From: Burkholderiales bacterium
GTDB lineage: Bacteria > Pseudomonadota > Gammaproteobacteria > Burkholderiales > Burkholderiaceae_F
DNA: 64,000 nucleotides
Assembly (NCBI GenBank): GCA_020248865.1
Contig: JADCGS010000030.1
Location: 1 to 64,000 of the forward strand
Direction: 5' to 3'
The first letter of the stretch is position 1. Each line of letters opens with the position of its first letter. A model generated the notes under the pieces. That model saw only the letters and a list, made by a program, of their open reading frames with translations. It did no database searches and was not told where the DNA came from. Shown one piece after another: positions 53,199 to 62,031 of this stretch. Both the position numbers and the translations under genes were made by a program.

Positions 53199-53264
53199 GT
53201 GCCAGCGCGCCGCGGCAGTCGCCTCAACCACACCGGCTCCCTACCTCCGGTGACGCAGTGACCT

Positions 53265-54215
53265 ATGAACGATCGCAGCACGCCGTCTGAAGTCACCGTC
53301 TCCATCGCCGCCGTCGAACGCGACACCGGTCTGTCCAAGGACACGCTGCGGGTCTGGGAGCGGCGTTACGGCTTCCCGCAGCCCGCTCGCGATGCCTTCG
53401 GCGAGCGCATCTATTCGCTCGACCAGGTCGACAAGCTGCGTGTCATCAAGCGCCTGATGGACCAGGGCCACCGCCCCGGCAAGATCATCAATTACACCGC
53501 CGAGCAGTTGCAGCAACTGGCCGAAAGCACCATCAGCAGCCCGACCCGCGCGGCCGAGGCGGCCGAGCAGCACGAGGATCTGCAGAACCTGCTGGAGCTG
53601 GTCAAGCAGCACCGCATCGAGGAGCTGCGCCGCCAGTTGTCGCAGGCCGTGCTGCGCGTGGGTCTGTCGCGCTTCGTGGTGGAGATCATTGCGCCGCTGA
53701 ACGAGATGGTGGGCGATGCCTGGACCCGCGGTTACTTCGAGATCTTCGAGGAGCACCTGTACACCGAGAGCGTGCAGGTGATCCTGCGCAACGCCATCAA
53801 CACCATCCCGCACCCGGCTTCGCATCACCGTGGCCGTCCGCGCATCCTGCTCACCACCTTCCCCCAGGAGCCGCACGGCCTGGGCATCCTGATGGCCGAG
53901 GCTCTGTTCTCGTTCGAAGGCGGTCACTGCATCTCGCTCGGCGTGCAGACGCCGATCTGGGACATCGTGCTGGCGGCCACCACGCAGAACGCGGACATCG
54001 TGGCGCTGTCGTTTTCCGCCGCCCTCAATCCGAACCACGTGCTCGACGGCCTGACCGAGCTGCGCGCCAAGCTGCCGCGCTCGACGGAGGTCTGGGCCGG
54101 CGGCAGCTGCCCGGTGCTGCACCGGCGCCCGCCCAAAGAGGTGCGCACCCTGCGCACGCTCGACTCCATCGCCACGGCGCTGCAGGACTGGCGCAGCGCC
54201 CACCCGGCCGCCTGA
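53265..54215 (+). CDS. litR: LitR/CarH-type B12-dependent light-sensing MerR regulator
   Basis: A 316-residue MerR-family repressor with a cobalamin photosensor. The N-terminal helix-turn-helix is VERDTGLSKDTLRVWERRYG. The helical B12 cap has W153 and the Wx9EH motif ending E163-H164 (WTRGYFEIFEEH). The Rossmann-like B12 domain has E202-P-H204-G-L-G207, the ExHxxG motif whose His ligates cobalt. In CarH/LitR, adenosylcobalamin bound in the dark gives a DNA-binding tetramer, and light releases it. It diverges from the ten-gene stress/lipid cluster and is followed by photolyase genes, its expected regulon. Confidence 0.92.
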   Translation: MNDRSTPSEVTVSIAAVERDTGLSKDTLRVWERRYGFPQPARDAFGERIYSLDQVDKLRVIKRLMDQGHRPGKIINYTAEQLQQLAESTISSPTRAAEAAEQHEDLQNLLELVKQHRIEELRRQLSQAVLRVGLSRFVVEIIAPLNEMVGDAWTRGYFEIFEEHLYTESVQVILRNAINTIPHPASHHRGRPRILLTTFPQEPHGLGILMAEALFSFEGGHCISLGVQTPIWDIVLAATTQNADIVALSFSAALNPNHVLDGLTELRAKLPRSTEVWAGGSCPVLHRRPPKEVRTLRTLDSIATALQDWRSAHPAA

Positions 54216-54375
54216 GAGGGTGAGAGGCAATCCGACATGCCCGCTGTGACTGCCCGGAGCGCCCCACTCGTCGTTGTAAATCCTCGCAGTAGCCCGAGCT
54301 ACGGCTGCGCTTTGCGCCTAGATTGGAGCGCTTTGGGCAGCCCCCTCGGGCACGCCGGATTGCCTCTCACCCTCT
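54215..54375. repeat. 161-bp element with 20-bp perfect inverted repeats
   Basis: The ends AGAGGGTGAGAGGCAATCCG (54215-54234) and its exact complement (54356-54375) enclose further matched arms. TGCCCG...TGCCC...AGCGC.CCA on the left matches TGG.GCGCT..GGGCA...CGGGCA on the right. The left end starts in the litR stop codon. It could be a small non-autonomous element or a long foldback that ends the litR transcript. No gene lies inside. Confidence 0.65.
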
Positions 54376-54397
54376 GATTCGAACGGCCGCCCGTGTC

Positions 54398-54565
54398 ATG
54401 GCCTTCAAGGGCAACAAGGCCGCCCTGCCGTCCAAGCCCTGCGAGTTCTGTGCCCGGCCGATGAGTTGGCGCAAACGCTGGGCGCGCACCTGGGACGAGG
54501 TTCGCTACTGCTCCGACCGCTGCCGCCTCGCGGCGCGCGGCCGTGCGCGCGCCTCAGGGCGTTGA
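54398..54565 (+). CDS. DUF2256 zinc-ribbon-like small protein
   Basis: A 55-residue basic protein with the DUF2256 pattern KPCEFCARPMSWRKRW and VRYCSDRCRLAAR: two Cys-x2/3-Cys pairs for one zinc. DUF2256 proteins are usually encoded next to photolyase-related genes, as here. Role unknown. The ATG at 54398 starts right before the conserved part. Confidence 0.9.
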   Translation: MAFKGNKAALPSKPCEFCARPMSWRKRWARTWDEVRYCSDRCRLAARGRARASGR

Positions 54566-54572
54566 GGCGGCC

Positions 54573-56126
54573 GTGAAGCCCGCGCCCCGCCTGCGGCTCA
54601 TCCTCGGCGACCAGCTGCAGCACGACTCGCCGCAGTTCGACGACTTCGACCCCGCGCGCGACCGCATGGTGCTGATCGAGGCACCGGGCGAAGCCAGCCA
54701 CGTCTGGAGCCACAAGGCGCGCATCGCGCTGTTCCTCGCGGCGATGCGCCATTACACCAACATGCTGGCCTCGCGCGGCCTGCCGTTGGTGCACGTGACG
54801 CTCGACGATCCGCAGTTTGCCGACCTCCCCGGGCTGGTCGATCGGCTGAAGCGCGTGATCGAACGCGAGCGCGCACGCGAGCTGGTGATCGTCGAGCCAG
54901 GCGAGTGGCGGCTCGAGCAGGCGCTGTTGTCGCTGCCGGCGCAGATGGACATACGCCTGTCGGTGCTGCCCGACCGCCACTTCCTCTGCCCGCGCGTGGA
55001 GTTTGCCCGCTGGGCCAGCGGCAAGCGCGAGCTGCGCATGGAGTTCTTCTACCGGCAGATGCGCCGGCAGCAGCGCGTGCTGCTCGATGCCGCCGGCGAG
55101 CCCGTGGGCGGCGCCTGGAACTTCGACGCCGACAACCGAAGTGGCTTTCCACGCGGCGGACCCGGCGAGATTGCCGCGCCGGCGCGCTTTGCGCCCGATG
55201 CGGTGACGCGCGAGGTGCTCGCCCTGGTCGAGCGCCGGTTTCCCGATCACCCCGGCGAGCTGTCGAACTTCGCCTGGCCGGTGACGCGCGCGCAGGCGCT
55301 GCAGGCGCTGCAGCGCTTCATCGATGCGCGGCTCGAGCACTTCGGCCGCCACCAGGACGCGATGTGGACCGGCATGCCGTTCGGCTGGCATGCGCTGCTG
55401 TCGTCCAGCCTCAATCTCAAGCTGCTCGATCCGCGCGAGGTCGTCGCCGCCGCCGAAGACGCCCATCGCGAGCGCGGCCTGCCGCTGGCGAGCGTGGAAG
55501 GCTTCATCCGCCAGGTGCTGGGCTGGCGCGAGTTCATCCGCGGCGTCTACTGGCACTTCATGCCGACCATGAAGCAGGCCAACCACTACCGGCACCGGCG
55601 GCCGCTGCCGGCCTGGTACTGGACCGGCGCCACCCGCATGAACTGCATGCGCGAGTGCATCGGCCAGACGCTGCAGCACGGCTACGCCCACCACATCCAG
55701 CGGCTGATGGTCACCGGCCAGTTTGCCCTGCTGGCGCAGATCGAGCCGCAGCGTGTGGCCGAGTGGTACCTGGCGGTCTACATCGACGCGGTGGAATGGG
55801 TCGAGCTGCCCAACGTGGCCGGCATGGCGCTGCACGCCGACGGCGGCCGCTTCACCAGCAAGCCGTATGTCGCCAGCGGCCAGTACATCAAGCGCATGAG
55901 CAACTACTGCACGGGCTGCACCTACCGTCCCGAGCAGCGCACCGGCGCGCAGGCCTGCCCGGTGACCGTGCTGTTCTGGAACTTCCTCGACACGCACGAG
56001 CGCAGCCTCGCCGGCAATCCGCGCACGATGATGATGGCCAAGAACGTGCAGCGGCTGGCGGCCGACGAGCGTGCGGCAGTCCGGGCGCAGGCCGCGCAGA
56101 TCCTCGACCATCTCGACTGGCTCTAG
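54573..56126 (+). CDS. phrB: FeS-containing photolyase-related protein (PhrB/CryB type)
   Basis: A 517-residue deoxyribodipyrimidine photolyase-related protein. The start LRLILGDQLQHDSPQFDDF and the middle WTGMPFGWHALLSSSLNLK are family marks. So are VEGFIRQVLGWREFIRGVYW and the C-terminal cysteines YCTGC and GAQACPVT; the CxxC-x12-C spacing equals that of the Agrobacterium PhrB 4Fe-4S cluster, with a further Cys in MRECIGQ. PhrB repairs (6-4) photoproducts using FAD and light. GTG 54573 has GAGGCGG upstream; an alternative GTG is 54543, within DUF2256. Confidence 0.93.
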   Translation: MKPAPRLRLILGDQLQHDSPQFDDFDPARDRMVLIEAPGEASHVWSHKARIALFLAAMRHYTNMLASRGLPLVHVTLDDPQFADLPGLVDRLKRVIERERARELVIVEPGEWRLEQALLSLPAQMDIRLSVLPDRHFLCPRVEFARWASGKRELRMEFFYRQMRRQQRVLLDAAGEPVGGAWNFDADNRSGFPRGGPGEIAAPARFAPDAVTREVLALVERRFPDHPGELSNFAWPVTRAQALQALQRFIDARLEHFGRHQDAMWTGMPFGWHALLSSSLNLKLLDPREVVAAAEDAHRERGLPLASVEGFIRQVLGWREFIRGVYWHFMPTMKQANHYRHRRPLPAWYWTGATRMNCMRECIGQTLQHGYAHHIQRLMVTGQFALLAQIEPQRVAEWYLAVYIDAVEWVELPNVAGMALHADGGRFTSKPYVASGQYIKRMSNYCTGCTYRPEQRTGAQACPVTVLFWNFLDTHERSLAGNPRTMMMAKNVQRLAADERAAVRAQAAQILDHLDWL

Positions 56127-56135
56127 GAGAACCCC

Positions 56136-56921
56136 ATGAAGCTTCGGAACCGCGTGGCGATCGTCACGGGAGCGGCGCAGGGCATCGGCGCCGCCTGCGC
56201 CCGCGCGCTGGCCGACGAAGGCGCGCAGGTGGTGGTATCGGACCTCAACGAGGTCGGCGGCACCGCGGTCGTGCAGCAGATCGCCGCCCGCGGCGGCATG
56301 GCCGCCTTCTGCCGGGCCGACGTCGCCGACCGCCGGGACGCGCGGGCGCTGGTGGACTTTGCCGTGCAGCGCTTCGGCCGGCTCGACATTCTCGTCAGCA
56401 ACGCCGGCATCGTGCACGGCGCCGAGTTCGTCGATCTGGCGGAGGAGGATTTCGACCGGGTGCTGCGCGTCAACCTGAAGGGCCCGTTCCTGTGCGGGCA
56501 GGCCGCAGCGCGGCAAATGCTGGCGCAGGGGCCGCGCGCCGACGGCGGGCGCGGCGGCGTGATCGTCAACATGTCGAGCGTCAACGCGGTGCTCGCCATC
56601 GCCAACCAGGTGCCGTACACGGTCAGCAAGGGCGGGCTGAACCAGCTCACCAAGGTGATGGCCGTGTCGTTGGCGCCGCACGGCATCCGCGTGATGGGCA
56701 TCGGTCCGGGCTCGATTGCCACCGAGCTGCTGAAGAACGCCGTGCTGACCAACGAGGCGGCCCGCAGCCGCATTCTGTCGCGCACCCCGCTGGGTCGCCT
56801 CGGAGAGCCGGACGAGGTGGCCAGGATCGCGGTGTTCCTCGCCAGCGACGATGCCTCCTACCTGACCGGCACGACGGTGTACCCGGACGGCGGCCGGCTG
56901 GGGCTGAATTACACGATGTAG
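56136..56921 (+). CDS. SDR-family oxidoreductase (FabG-like)
   Basis: A 261-residue classical SDR. It has AIVTGAAQGIGAACARALAD, LVSNAGIVHG, catalytic Ser in VNMSSVNAVLAIAN and Tyr-x3-Lys in YTVSKGGLNQLTK, and ends LTGTTVYPDGGRLGLNY. It resembles glucose/3-ketoacyl dehydrogenases; substrate unknown. It starts 9 bp after phrB, so it probably belongs to the litR-phrB unit. Confidence 0.92.
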   Translation: MKLRNRVAIVTGAAQGIGAACARALADEGAQVVVSDLNEVGGTAVVQQIAARGGMAAFCRADVADRRDARALVDFAVQRFGRLDILVSNAGIVHGAEFVDLAEEDFDRVLRVNLKGPFLCGQAAARQMLAQGPRADGGRGGVIVNMSSVNAVLAIANQVPYTVSKGGLNQLTKVMAVSLAPHGIRVMGIGPGSIATELLKNAVLTNEAARSRILSRTPLGRLGEPDEVARIAVFLASDDASYLTGTTVYPDGGRLGLNYTM

Positions 56922-56963
56922 TTCACTGCGCGTGCACGGGCGCGAGCACGCACGCCGAGCGGG

Positions 56964-58211
56964 TCAATAGAAGACCGTGAGTACCCCCGTGAACCCGTAG
57001 AGGTTCTGCCCGCCGATCTCGCCGCTGGCATACAAGCCGACCAGCGGCACATCGCCCAGCTGCTGCTGGATGAGGCGCAGCTCCTCGTGCTGCTCGCCGA
57101 ACAGATGGCTGCCGCGGCCGACGCAGGACACGTAGATTGCCCCTTTGGCCTCGACGGCCGGATCGCGCTCCTGCGCCTCGTGCAGGTGGTCGCGCACCTC
57201 GGCGCAGATGCGGATCAGGTCCTTGCGCGCGGCCGTCTCGTCGCGGGTGCAGAACGACAGCGCCTGCCCGTCTTCGACCGGCGCGCCGATAGCCACCACG
57301 CCCTTGGCCGGGTCGATGGCCACCACCGGGCGCACCAGGTAGTCGGGCCGCACGCGGTCGCCGCGGCGCCGTTCGCGGTACTCGCCGGCTGCGGCCGGCT
57401 CCAGGCCGACGAACAGGCCGCGGCGGCCGAGGGACTGCAGTTGCTCGCGGACCCTGACGAAGTCCTCGCCGGCCGGTGCGCCGGCCGCGATGCCGGTCGG
57501 CGCGCGGGGCCGGATCCCGGTGTCCTCCAGCAGCACGTCGAAGGCCGGCCGCCCGTCCAGCGCGCCAATGAAATTGGCCGTGCTTTGCGTGACGGTATGG
57601 CGCGCCGCCGCGGCCAGTGGGTGCACCCCCTGGGTGACGCGCGACACCAGGGCCACGTCCTCGGCAAACACCACGCCGGACAGCCCGCCGCCGAGCACGC
57701 GATCGGCGATCAGCTGCGTGCCGCTGCGGCCGCTGGCCAGGCCGCCGAACAGGTAGCCGCTGTCCAACTTGTGCGCCATGTCGACGATGAGGTCCGCGAG
57801 GTCGGGCGTCTCGGGGTCGGCATGCACGAGTGCGGTGAAGGCGGCGATTGCGCCGGAGTCGGTGCGGGTGCCGCGGGCAGGCGGCCGCTGCGTGCCCGAG
57901 AACACGTTGAAGCTGCCGGGCGCAAACTGGCCGAGCATGACGGCCAGGGCGGGCTCGTCGGTGTACTCCGTGCCGCTGGCCGCAATCCCGACGCCGGTGG
58001 CGCCGACCCAGTTGGGGATGCCGGTACGGGACTTCAGCAGCGTGAGGATCTGCTCGGCATGCGGCGCCAGCGGCTCGGTCAGATAGAGAAAGCCGAGGTT
58101 GGGATGGCGCGCGTAACGCCCGTCGCCGGCAAAACGGGACAGCAGCAGCAGGCATTCCTCGGTGGCCGTGGACCAGTCCGGGTGGGTGGCGTGCGCGCTG
58201 CGGAACCGCAT
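56964..58211 (-). CDS. FIST-domain sensory protein
   Basis: A 415-residue protein with FIST N and C domains and no output domain. Marks are GFLYLTEPLAPHAEQILTLL, NWVGATGVGIAASGTEYTDE, the ALVHADPETPDLADLI stretch, FGGLASGR and a C-terminal GLYASGEIGGQNLYGFTGVL. FIST domains are thought to bind small ligands such as amino acids. It follows phaM by 10 bp on the minus strand. Confidence 0.92.
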   Translation of the reverse strand: MRFRSAHATHPDWSTATEECLLLLSRFAGDGRYARHPNLGFLYLTEPLAPHAEQILTLLKSRTGIPNWVGATGVGIAASGTEYTDEPALAVMLGQFAPGSFNVFSGTQRPPARGTRTDSGAIAAFTALVHADPETPDLADLIVDMAHKLDSGYLFGGLASGRSGTQLIADRVLGGGLSGVVFAEDVALVSRVTQGVHPLAAAARHTVTQSTANFIGALDGRPAFDVLLEDTGIRPRAPTGIAAGAPAGEDFVRVREQLQSLGRRGLFVGLEPAAAGEYRERRRGDRVRPDYLVRPVVAIDPAKGVVAIGAPVEDGQALSFCTRDETAARKDLIRICAEVRDHLHEAQERDPAVEAKGAIYVSCVGRGSHLFGEQHEELRLIQQQLGDVPLVGLYASGEIGGQNLYGFTGVLTVFY

Positions 58212-58221
58212 GGCGATGACG

Positions 58222-58962
58222 CTACCCGGTTGAGGGCTTGGGGCGTCGGCGCGGGCGCTGCCTGGTGGTGCGCGCGGTCGGGGGCGAAGGCGACTGCGGC
58301 CCGGAGGCCTTGCCGGCGGGCATGGCGGCAGCCGCCGCAACCCGCGCGAACTGATCTTGCAGCGCGCCCCACCACGCACCGGCGTTGATCGGCAAAGGTG
58401 CGCTCGCGGGCGCGGTCTCGGGCGCGCGCCGCGCGCGTGCCTTGCGGGCTGGTGCGGCGGCGGGCGCAGGGGGCGGGACATCGGGTGGCGGCGCTGCGGC
58501 CGGCGCCTTTGCGGTCGGCCGGCGCTTGCGTTCCGGCGGCCACGCGCCGGCGGCGACGTCGGCCATGCCGGAGGCGCCCCCGGGGCTCGCGGCAGTCTCA
58601 CGACCCGGGTTGAGCGAAGCCAGCACGTTGCCGCCGAAGCTCTTGAGGGTGGCGATCGTGTTGCGCTGGACTTCGAGCGTCTGGATGCTGGTGCGCAGCA
58701 TCGTGGCGTTCAGGTTGAGCCACTGCTCCACCGCGCGCAGGTCGGCGATGCGCTTGTCCAGTTCGCCGATGTCCAGCGTCGGCGTGATCATCGACGGCAG
58801 GGCCTGCGGCAGCCCCTGCGCAAACTGCGCGATGCCGGCCGGCGTGGCGAGCGGCGGCACCTGCGGCAGGCCGGTCAGGCCCCACACTCTGCGCATCATC
58901 TCAACCCCGTCGGTCATGCTGCTGGCCATGCCGGCCAGCGGGTTGGCCCGCTTCTCACCCAT
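58222..58962 (-). CDS. phaM: PhaM-like polyhydroxyalkanoate granule regulatory protein
   Basis: A 246-residue protein matching PhaM, which links PHA granules to the nucleoid and activates PHA synthase PhaC1. It has GVEMMRRVWGLTGLPQVPP, then DIGELDKRIADLRAVEQWLN and MLRTSIQTLEVQRNTIATLK, and a Pro/Ala/Lys/Arg-rich tail ending RQRPRRRPKP that resembles the DNA-binding PAKKA-type tail. The ATG overlaps the stop of the upstream FAH gene (ATGA). Confidence 0.9.
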   Translation of the reverse strand: MGEKRANPLAGMASSMTDGVEMMRRVWGLTGLPQVPPLATPAGIAQFAQGLPQALPSMITPTLDIGELDKRIADLRAVEQWLNLNATMLRTSIQTLEVQRNTIATLKSFGGNVLASLNPGRETAASPGGASGMADVAAGAWPPERKRRPTAKAPAAAPPPDVPPPAPAAAPARKARARRAPETAPASAPLPINAGAWWGALQDQFARVAAAAAMPAGKASGPQSPSPPTARTTRQRPRRRPKPSTG

Positions 58963-59951
58963 CAGCGTCTCCCGGCGGCGGCGACCGTCTGGTCGATGGC
59001 GCCGAAGATCGAACGGCCAGCGCCGTCGAACATCTCGATCCTCACGCGGTCGCCGTACTTCATGAATTCGGTGCTCGGCTTGCTGTCGGCAATCATTTCC
59101 AGGGCGCGCTTCTCGGCAATGCAAGAGTAGCCGCGGCTGGCGTCCTTGTTGCTGACCGTGCCCGAGCCGACGATGCTGCCGGCCCGCAGATTGCGCGTGC
59201 GGGCGGCGTGCGCGATCAGTTGTGGAAAGTCGAACACCATGTCGGTACCCGCGTGCGCGCTGCCCACCCGCTCGCCGTTCCAGTGCACGACGAGCGGTAG
59301 GTTGAGCTTGCGGCCGTCCCAGGCCTCGCCCAGCTCATCCGGCGTCACCGCCACCGGCGAGAAGGCGGTCGCCGGCTTGCTCTGGAAGAAGCCGAAACCC
59401 TTGGCCAGCTCGGGGGGAATCAGGTTACGCAGGCTCACGTCGTTGACCAGCATGACGAGGCGCACGTGCGCGCCGGCCGCGGCCGCGGCGGTGCCCATCG
59501 GCACGTCGTCGGTGACCACCGCGACCTCGGCCTCGAAGTCGATGCCCCAGGCCTCGTCGGCGCAGACGATGTCCTCCATGGGACCGAGCAGATCGTCCGA
59601 GCCGCCCTGGTACATCAGCGGGTCGGTCCAGAAGCTCTGCGGCATCTCGGCGCCGCGCGCCCGGCGCACCAGCTCGACGTGGTTGACGTAGGCCGAGCCG
59701 TCGGCCCACTGATAGGCGCGCGGCAACGGTGCCAGGCATTGCGCCGGGTCGAAGGCATAGGCGTGGCGCGCCCGGCCCTCGTTGAGGGTGACGTACAGGT
59801 CGTCGAGCTGCGGCGCGATGAAGCCCCAGTCGTCGAGCGCCTGCTGCAGGCGCGAGGCGATGTGGCTGGCGTGGTGGGCGATCGTTAGGTCGCGCGAGAC
59901 GACCACCAGCTGGCCGTCGCGCGAGCCGTCGCGCAGGGTTGCGAGTTTCAT
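58962..59951 (-). CDS. Fumarylacetoacetate-hydrolase family protein
   Basis: A 329-residue FAH-fold protein. It has LYVTLNEGRARHAYAFDPAQ near the N-terminus, metal-binding DFEAEVAVVTDDVP, LVNDVSLRNLIP, KPATAFSPVAVTPDELG and GSGTVSNKD. It may be fumarylacetoacetase-like (tyrosine breakdown) or act on another acylpyruvate. It heads the operon with phaM and the FIST gene. Confidence 0.9.
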   Translation of the reverse strand: MKLATLRDGSRDGQLVVVSRDLTIAHHASHIASRLQQALDDWGFIAPQLDDLYVTLNEGRARHAYAFDPAQCLAPLPRAYQWADGSAYVNHVELVRRARGAEMPQSFWTDPLMYQGGSDDLLGPMEDIVCADEAWGIDFEAEVAVVTDDVPMGTAAAAAGAHVRLVMLVNDVSLRNLIPPELAKGFGFFQSKPATAFSPVAVTPDELGEAWDGRKLNLPLVVHWNGERVGSAHAGTDMVFDFPQLIAHAARTRNLRAGSIVGSGTVSNKDASRGYSCIAEKRALEMIADSKPSTEFMKYGDRVRIEMFDGAGRSIFGAIDQTVAAAGRR

Positions 59952-60120
59952 TCGGTTATCGTGCGGTTGAGGCGGTCTCGTGGCGAAGCGTTCTCATGTT
60001 AGCCGTCGGCGCCACCCGCCGCGCGCACTGCGACCGGCCGCGGTGCCCGCATCGCATCGCCGATCTGCCGTCAGCCTTGCCCGCCCCTGCCGCGTTGGCG
60101 GGTTTGTGACTCCGTTTGCC

Positions 60121-61218
60121 ATGGCCCTTGCCCGCGCCGCCACTGTCAGCCGCCTCGCGGCCACCCGCCGGTCCGGCGGGTATGGCCGTTTCGCCGTCAT
60201 GCTGCTGGCTTCGCTGGCGCTGCACCTGTGGTGGCTGGCTGTGGCGCGCCGTGAATTGAGTTTCGAGTTGCCGCCACCTGCGCGCGCGCTCACCGTGGAG
60301 CTGTTCGTTTTGCCCGCGCCGGTCAGCGTCGGCAACCTGCCGCGCCAGACGCCTGCCGCCGGTACCGCCTCGAAGGCACCTCTCCCCGTTGCGTCCGTCG
60401 CCCCGATAACGCCGCCGTCCGACATGCCGCCCCTGGACGAGCCGCCCGCGTCCCCGGCGCCGGAGGATCCGGCCCCTCTGACGGCGGGAGTTGGCGAGGT
60501 GCCTCCGCTGGCCGACGGCCCGGCGGCGCCGTCGGTGGATCCTCGGCTGGGAGCCGCGGCGGTGAGCTTTCCCCGCTTCGGCCGCTTCGTCAGCGACACC
60601 ACCGTTTACCAGGGCCTGTTGCGGCTGTTGGGCAGCACGTCGATCGAGTGGCGCATCGCCGACGGCCGCTACAGCGCGAAGTCCGACACCTACGATGACA
60701 GCGGGCGCGTTTACGCCGCGCTGACCAGCGAGGGCCGCATCGACCCGGAGTTCGGCGTGGCGCCCGAGCGCTACGTCGAGAAGCGGCTGAACCGCGCGCC
60801 GTTGGCCACCAACTTCCGGTGGAGCGAACGCAAGGTCACCTTCAGCAACACCGATCGCGAGCTGCCGCTGCGCCCGGGGCTGCAGGACCAGTTGAGCTTT
60901 CTGGCGCAGCTGGCGGTGATCGCGCAGGCCTTCCCCGAGCGGCTGCTGCCGGGCAGTGGTCTGGCGCTCGAAGTGGCAGGCACCCGCGACTTGCGCGTGT
61001 ACGAATTGGCAGTCATCGGCTGGGAGCGGCTGTCGTTGCCGGTCGGCACGGTCGACACGCTGAAGCTGGAGCGCATCCTGCCCGGCGGGGGACGCGACCT
61101 GCGGCTCGAGCTGTGGCTGTCGCCCGCGCACAGCTGGCTGCCGGCGCGCACGCGCACCGTGCTCCCTACTGAACAGACGATCGAGACCGTGCTGCGCGAG
61201 GTGAAGATTGGCGAGTGA
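60121..61218 (+). CDS. DUF3108 protein, membrane-anchored
   Basis: A 365-residue protein. It has one N-terminal span (FAVMLLASLALHLWWLAVA), a Pro-rich region (residues about 75-140) and a C-terminal DUF3108 beta domain (VYQGLLRLLGSTSIEWRIAD, GLQDQLSFLAQLAVIAQAFP, VGTVDTLKLERILP). Similar proteins have a TonB-like N-terminus, which fits the anchor plus Pro-rich stalk. Function unknown. The ATG at 60121 is chosen over 59980 because the intervening codons are Arg-rich and atypical. Confidence 0.82.
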   Translation: MALARAATVSRLAATRRSGGYGRFAVMLLASLALHLWWLAVARRELSFELPPPARALTVELFVLPAPVSVGNLPRQTPAAGTASKAPLPVASVAPITPPSDMPPLDEPPASPAPEDPAPLTAGVGEVPPLADGPAAPSVDPRLGAAAVSFPRFGRFVSDTTVYQGLLRLLGSTSIEWRIADGRYSAKSDTYDDSGRVYAALTSEGRIDPEFGVAPERYVEKRLNRAPLATNFRWSERKVTFSNTDRELPLRPGLQDQLSFLAQLAVIAQAFPERLLPGSGLALEVAGTRDLRVYELAVIGWERLSLPVGTVDTLKLERILPGGGRDLRLELWLSPAHSWLPARTRTVLPTEQTIETVLREVKIGE

Positions 61219-61966
61219 AGCCGGCAGTCCGGCACTGTGGTTCGCGCCGATGGTCCTGGCAGCACTGCTGCTCGCCGCTCCGATGCACGCTACAGCCGCC
61301 GAGCCACAGCCGGCTCCTTGCTCCGCCGAGCAGCCGTGGCCGCCGCGGTTGGCCATGGAGTTCGCGGTGCAGGCCTCGCGCGGCGTGCTCGGCCTGGAGG
61401 GCGTCAACGAGCTCTCGTTGGTCGTTGAAGGTACGCGCTACTGGATGCGCTCGACCACGCGCTCGCTGCTCTTTTCGGTGCAGCAAGATTCCCGCGGCAG
61501 CGTCGACGGCCGCCTCCTGCGGCCTGAGGAGTACGTCGAGCGGAACCCGCGGCGCGAACCGGCGATCACCACCTTCGACTGGGCCGCGCAGCGGGTACAT
61601 TTTTCGGCCAACCGAGACGCGCCGGCGCGCACGCTGCCGCTGCTGCAGGATCGCCTGACGCTGCTGGTGCAACTGGGCGAGCGGCTGCGCGCGGCGCGCG
61701 GGGACGGCGAAGTCGAGGTGGCGGTGGCCGGCGTGCGCCACGTCTCGCCCTACCGCTTCCAGCGCCGGGGCACCGAGGCGGTGAGCGTGCCCGCGGGGAC
61801 CTACGACGCCGTGCGCCTGGAGCGTCTCCCCGCTCCGGGGGGCGCCATGGAGATCTGGCTCGCCCCGTCCCTGTGCTGGTTGCCGGTAAGGCTGCGCTAT
61901 ACCGACGAGCGGGGACTGGTGGTGGAGAACCGCTTGCGTCGGGTTAGTTTCGACGAGCGACCTTGA
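61208..61966 (+). CDS. Second DUF3108 protein, exported
   Basis: A 252-residue paralogue of the preceding gene. It starts at a TTG 11 bp inside it (attggcgagtga), with a signal peptide (PMVLAALLLAAPMHATAAEP). The DUF3108 core matches its neighbour (EYVERNPRREPAITTFDWAA, LLQDRLTLLVQLGERLRAAR, VPAGTYDAVRLERLPAPGG). It lacks the Pro-rich stalk. The tandem pair with overlap implies coupled expression; role unknown, envelope location likely. Confidence 0.8.
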   Translation: MASEAGSPALWFAPMVLAALLLAAPMHATAAEPQPAPCSAEQPWPPRLAMEFAVQASRGVLGLEGVNELSLVVEGTRYWMRSTTRSLLFSVQQDSRGSVDGRLLRPEEYVERNPRREPAITTFDWAAQRVHFSANRDAPARTLPLLQDRLTLLVQLGERLRAARGDGEVEVAVAGVRHVSPYRFQRRGTEAVSVPAGTYDAVRLERLPAPGGAMEIWLAPSLCWLPVRLRYTDERGLVVENRLRRVSFDERP

Positions 61967-62031
61967 CACGAGACTTGGCGCTCAGCCCCCACGTCCCCGC
62001 CGCTCGGCGAGGACCCGGTCGCGGGGATCTC

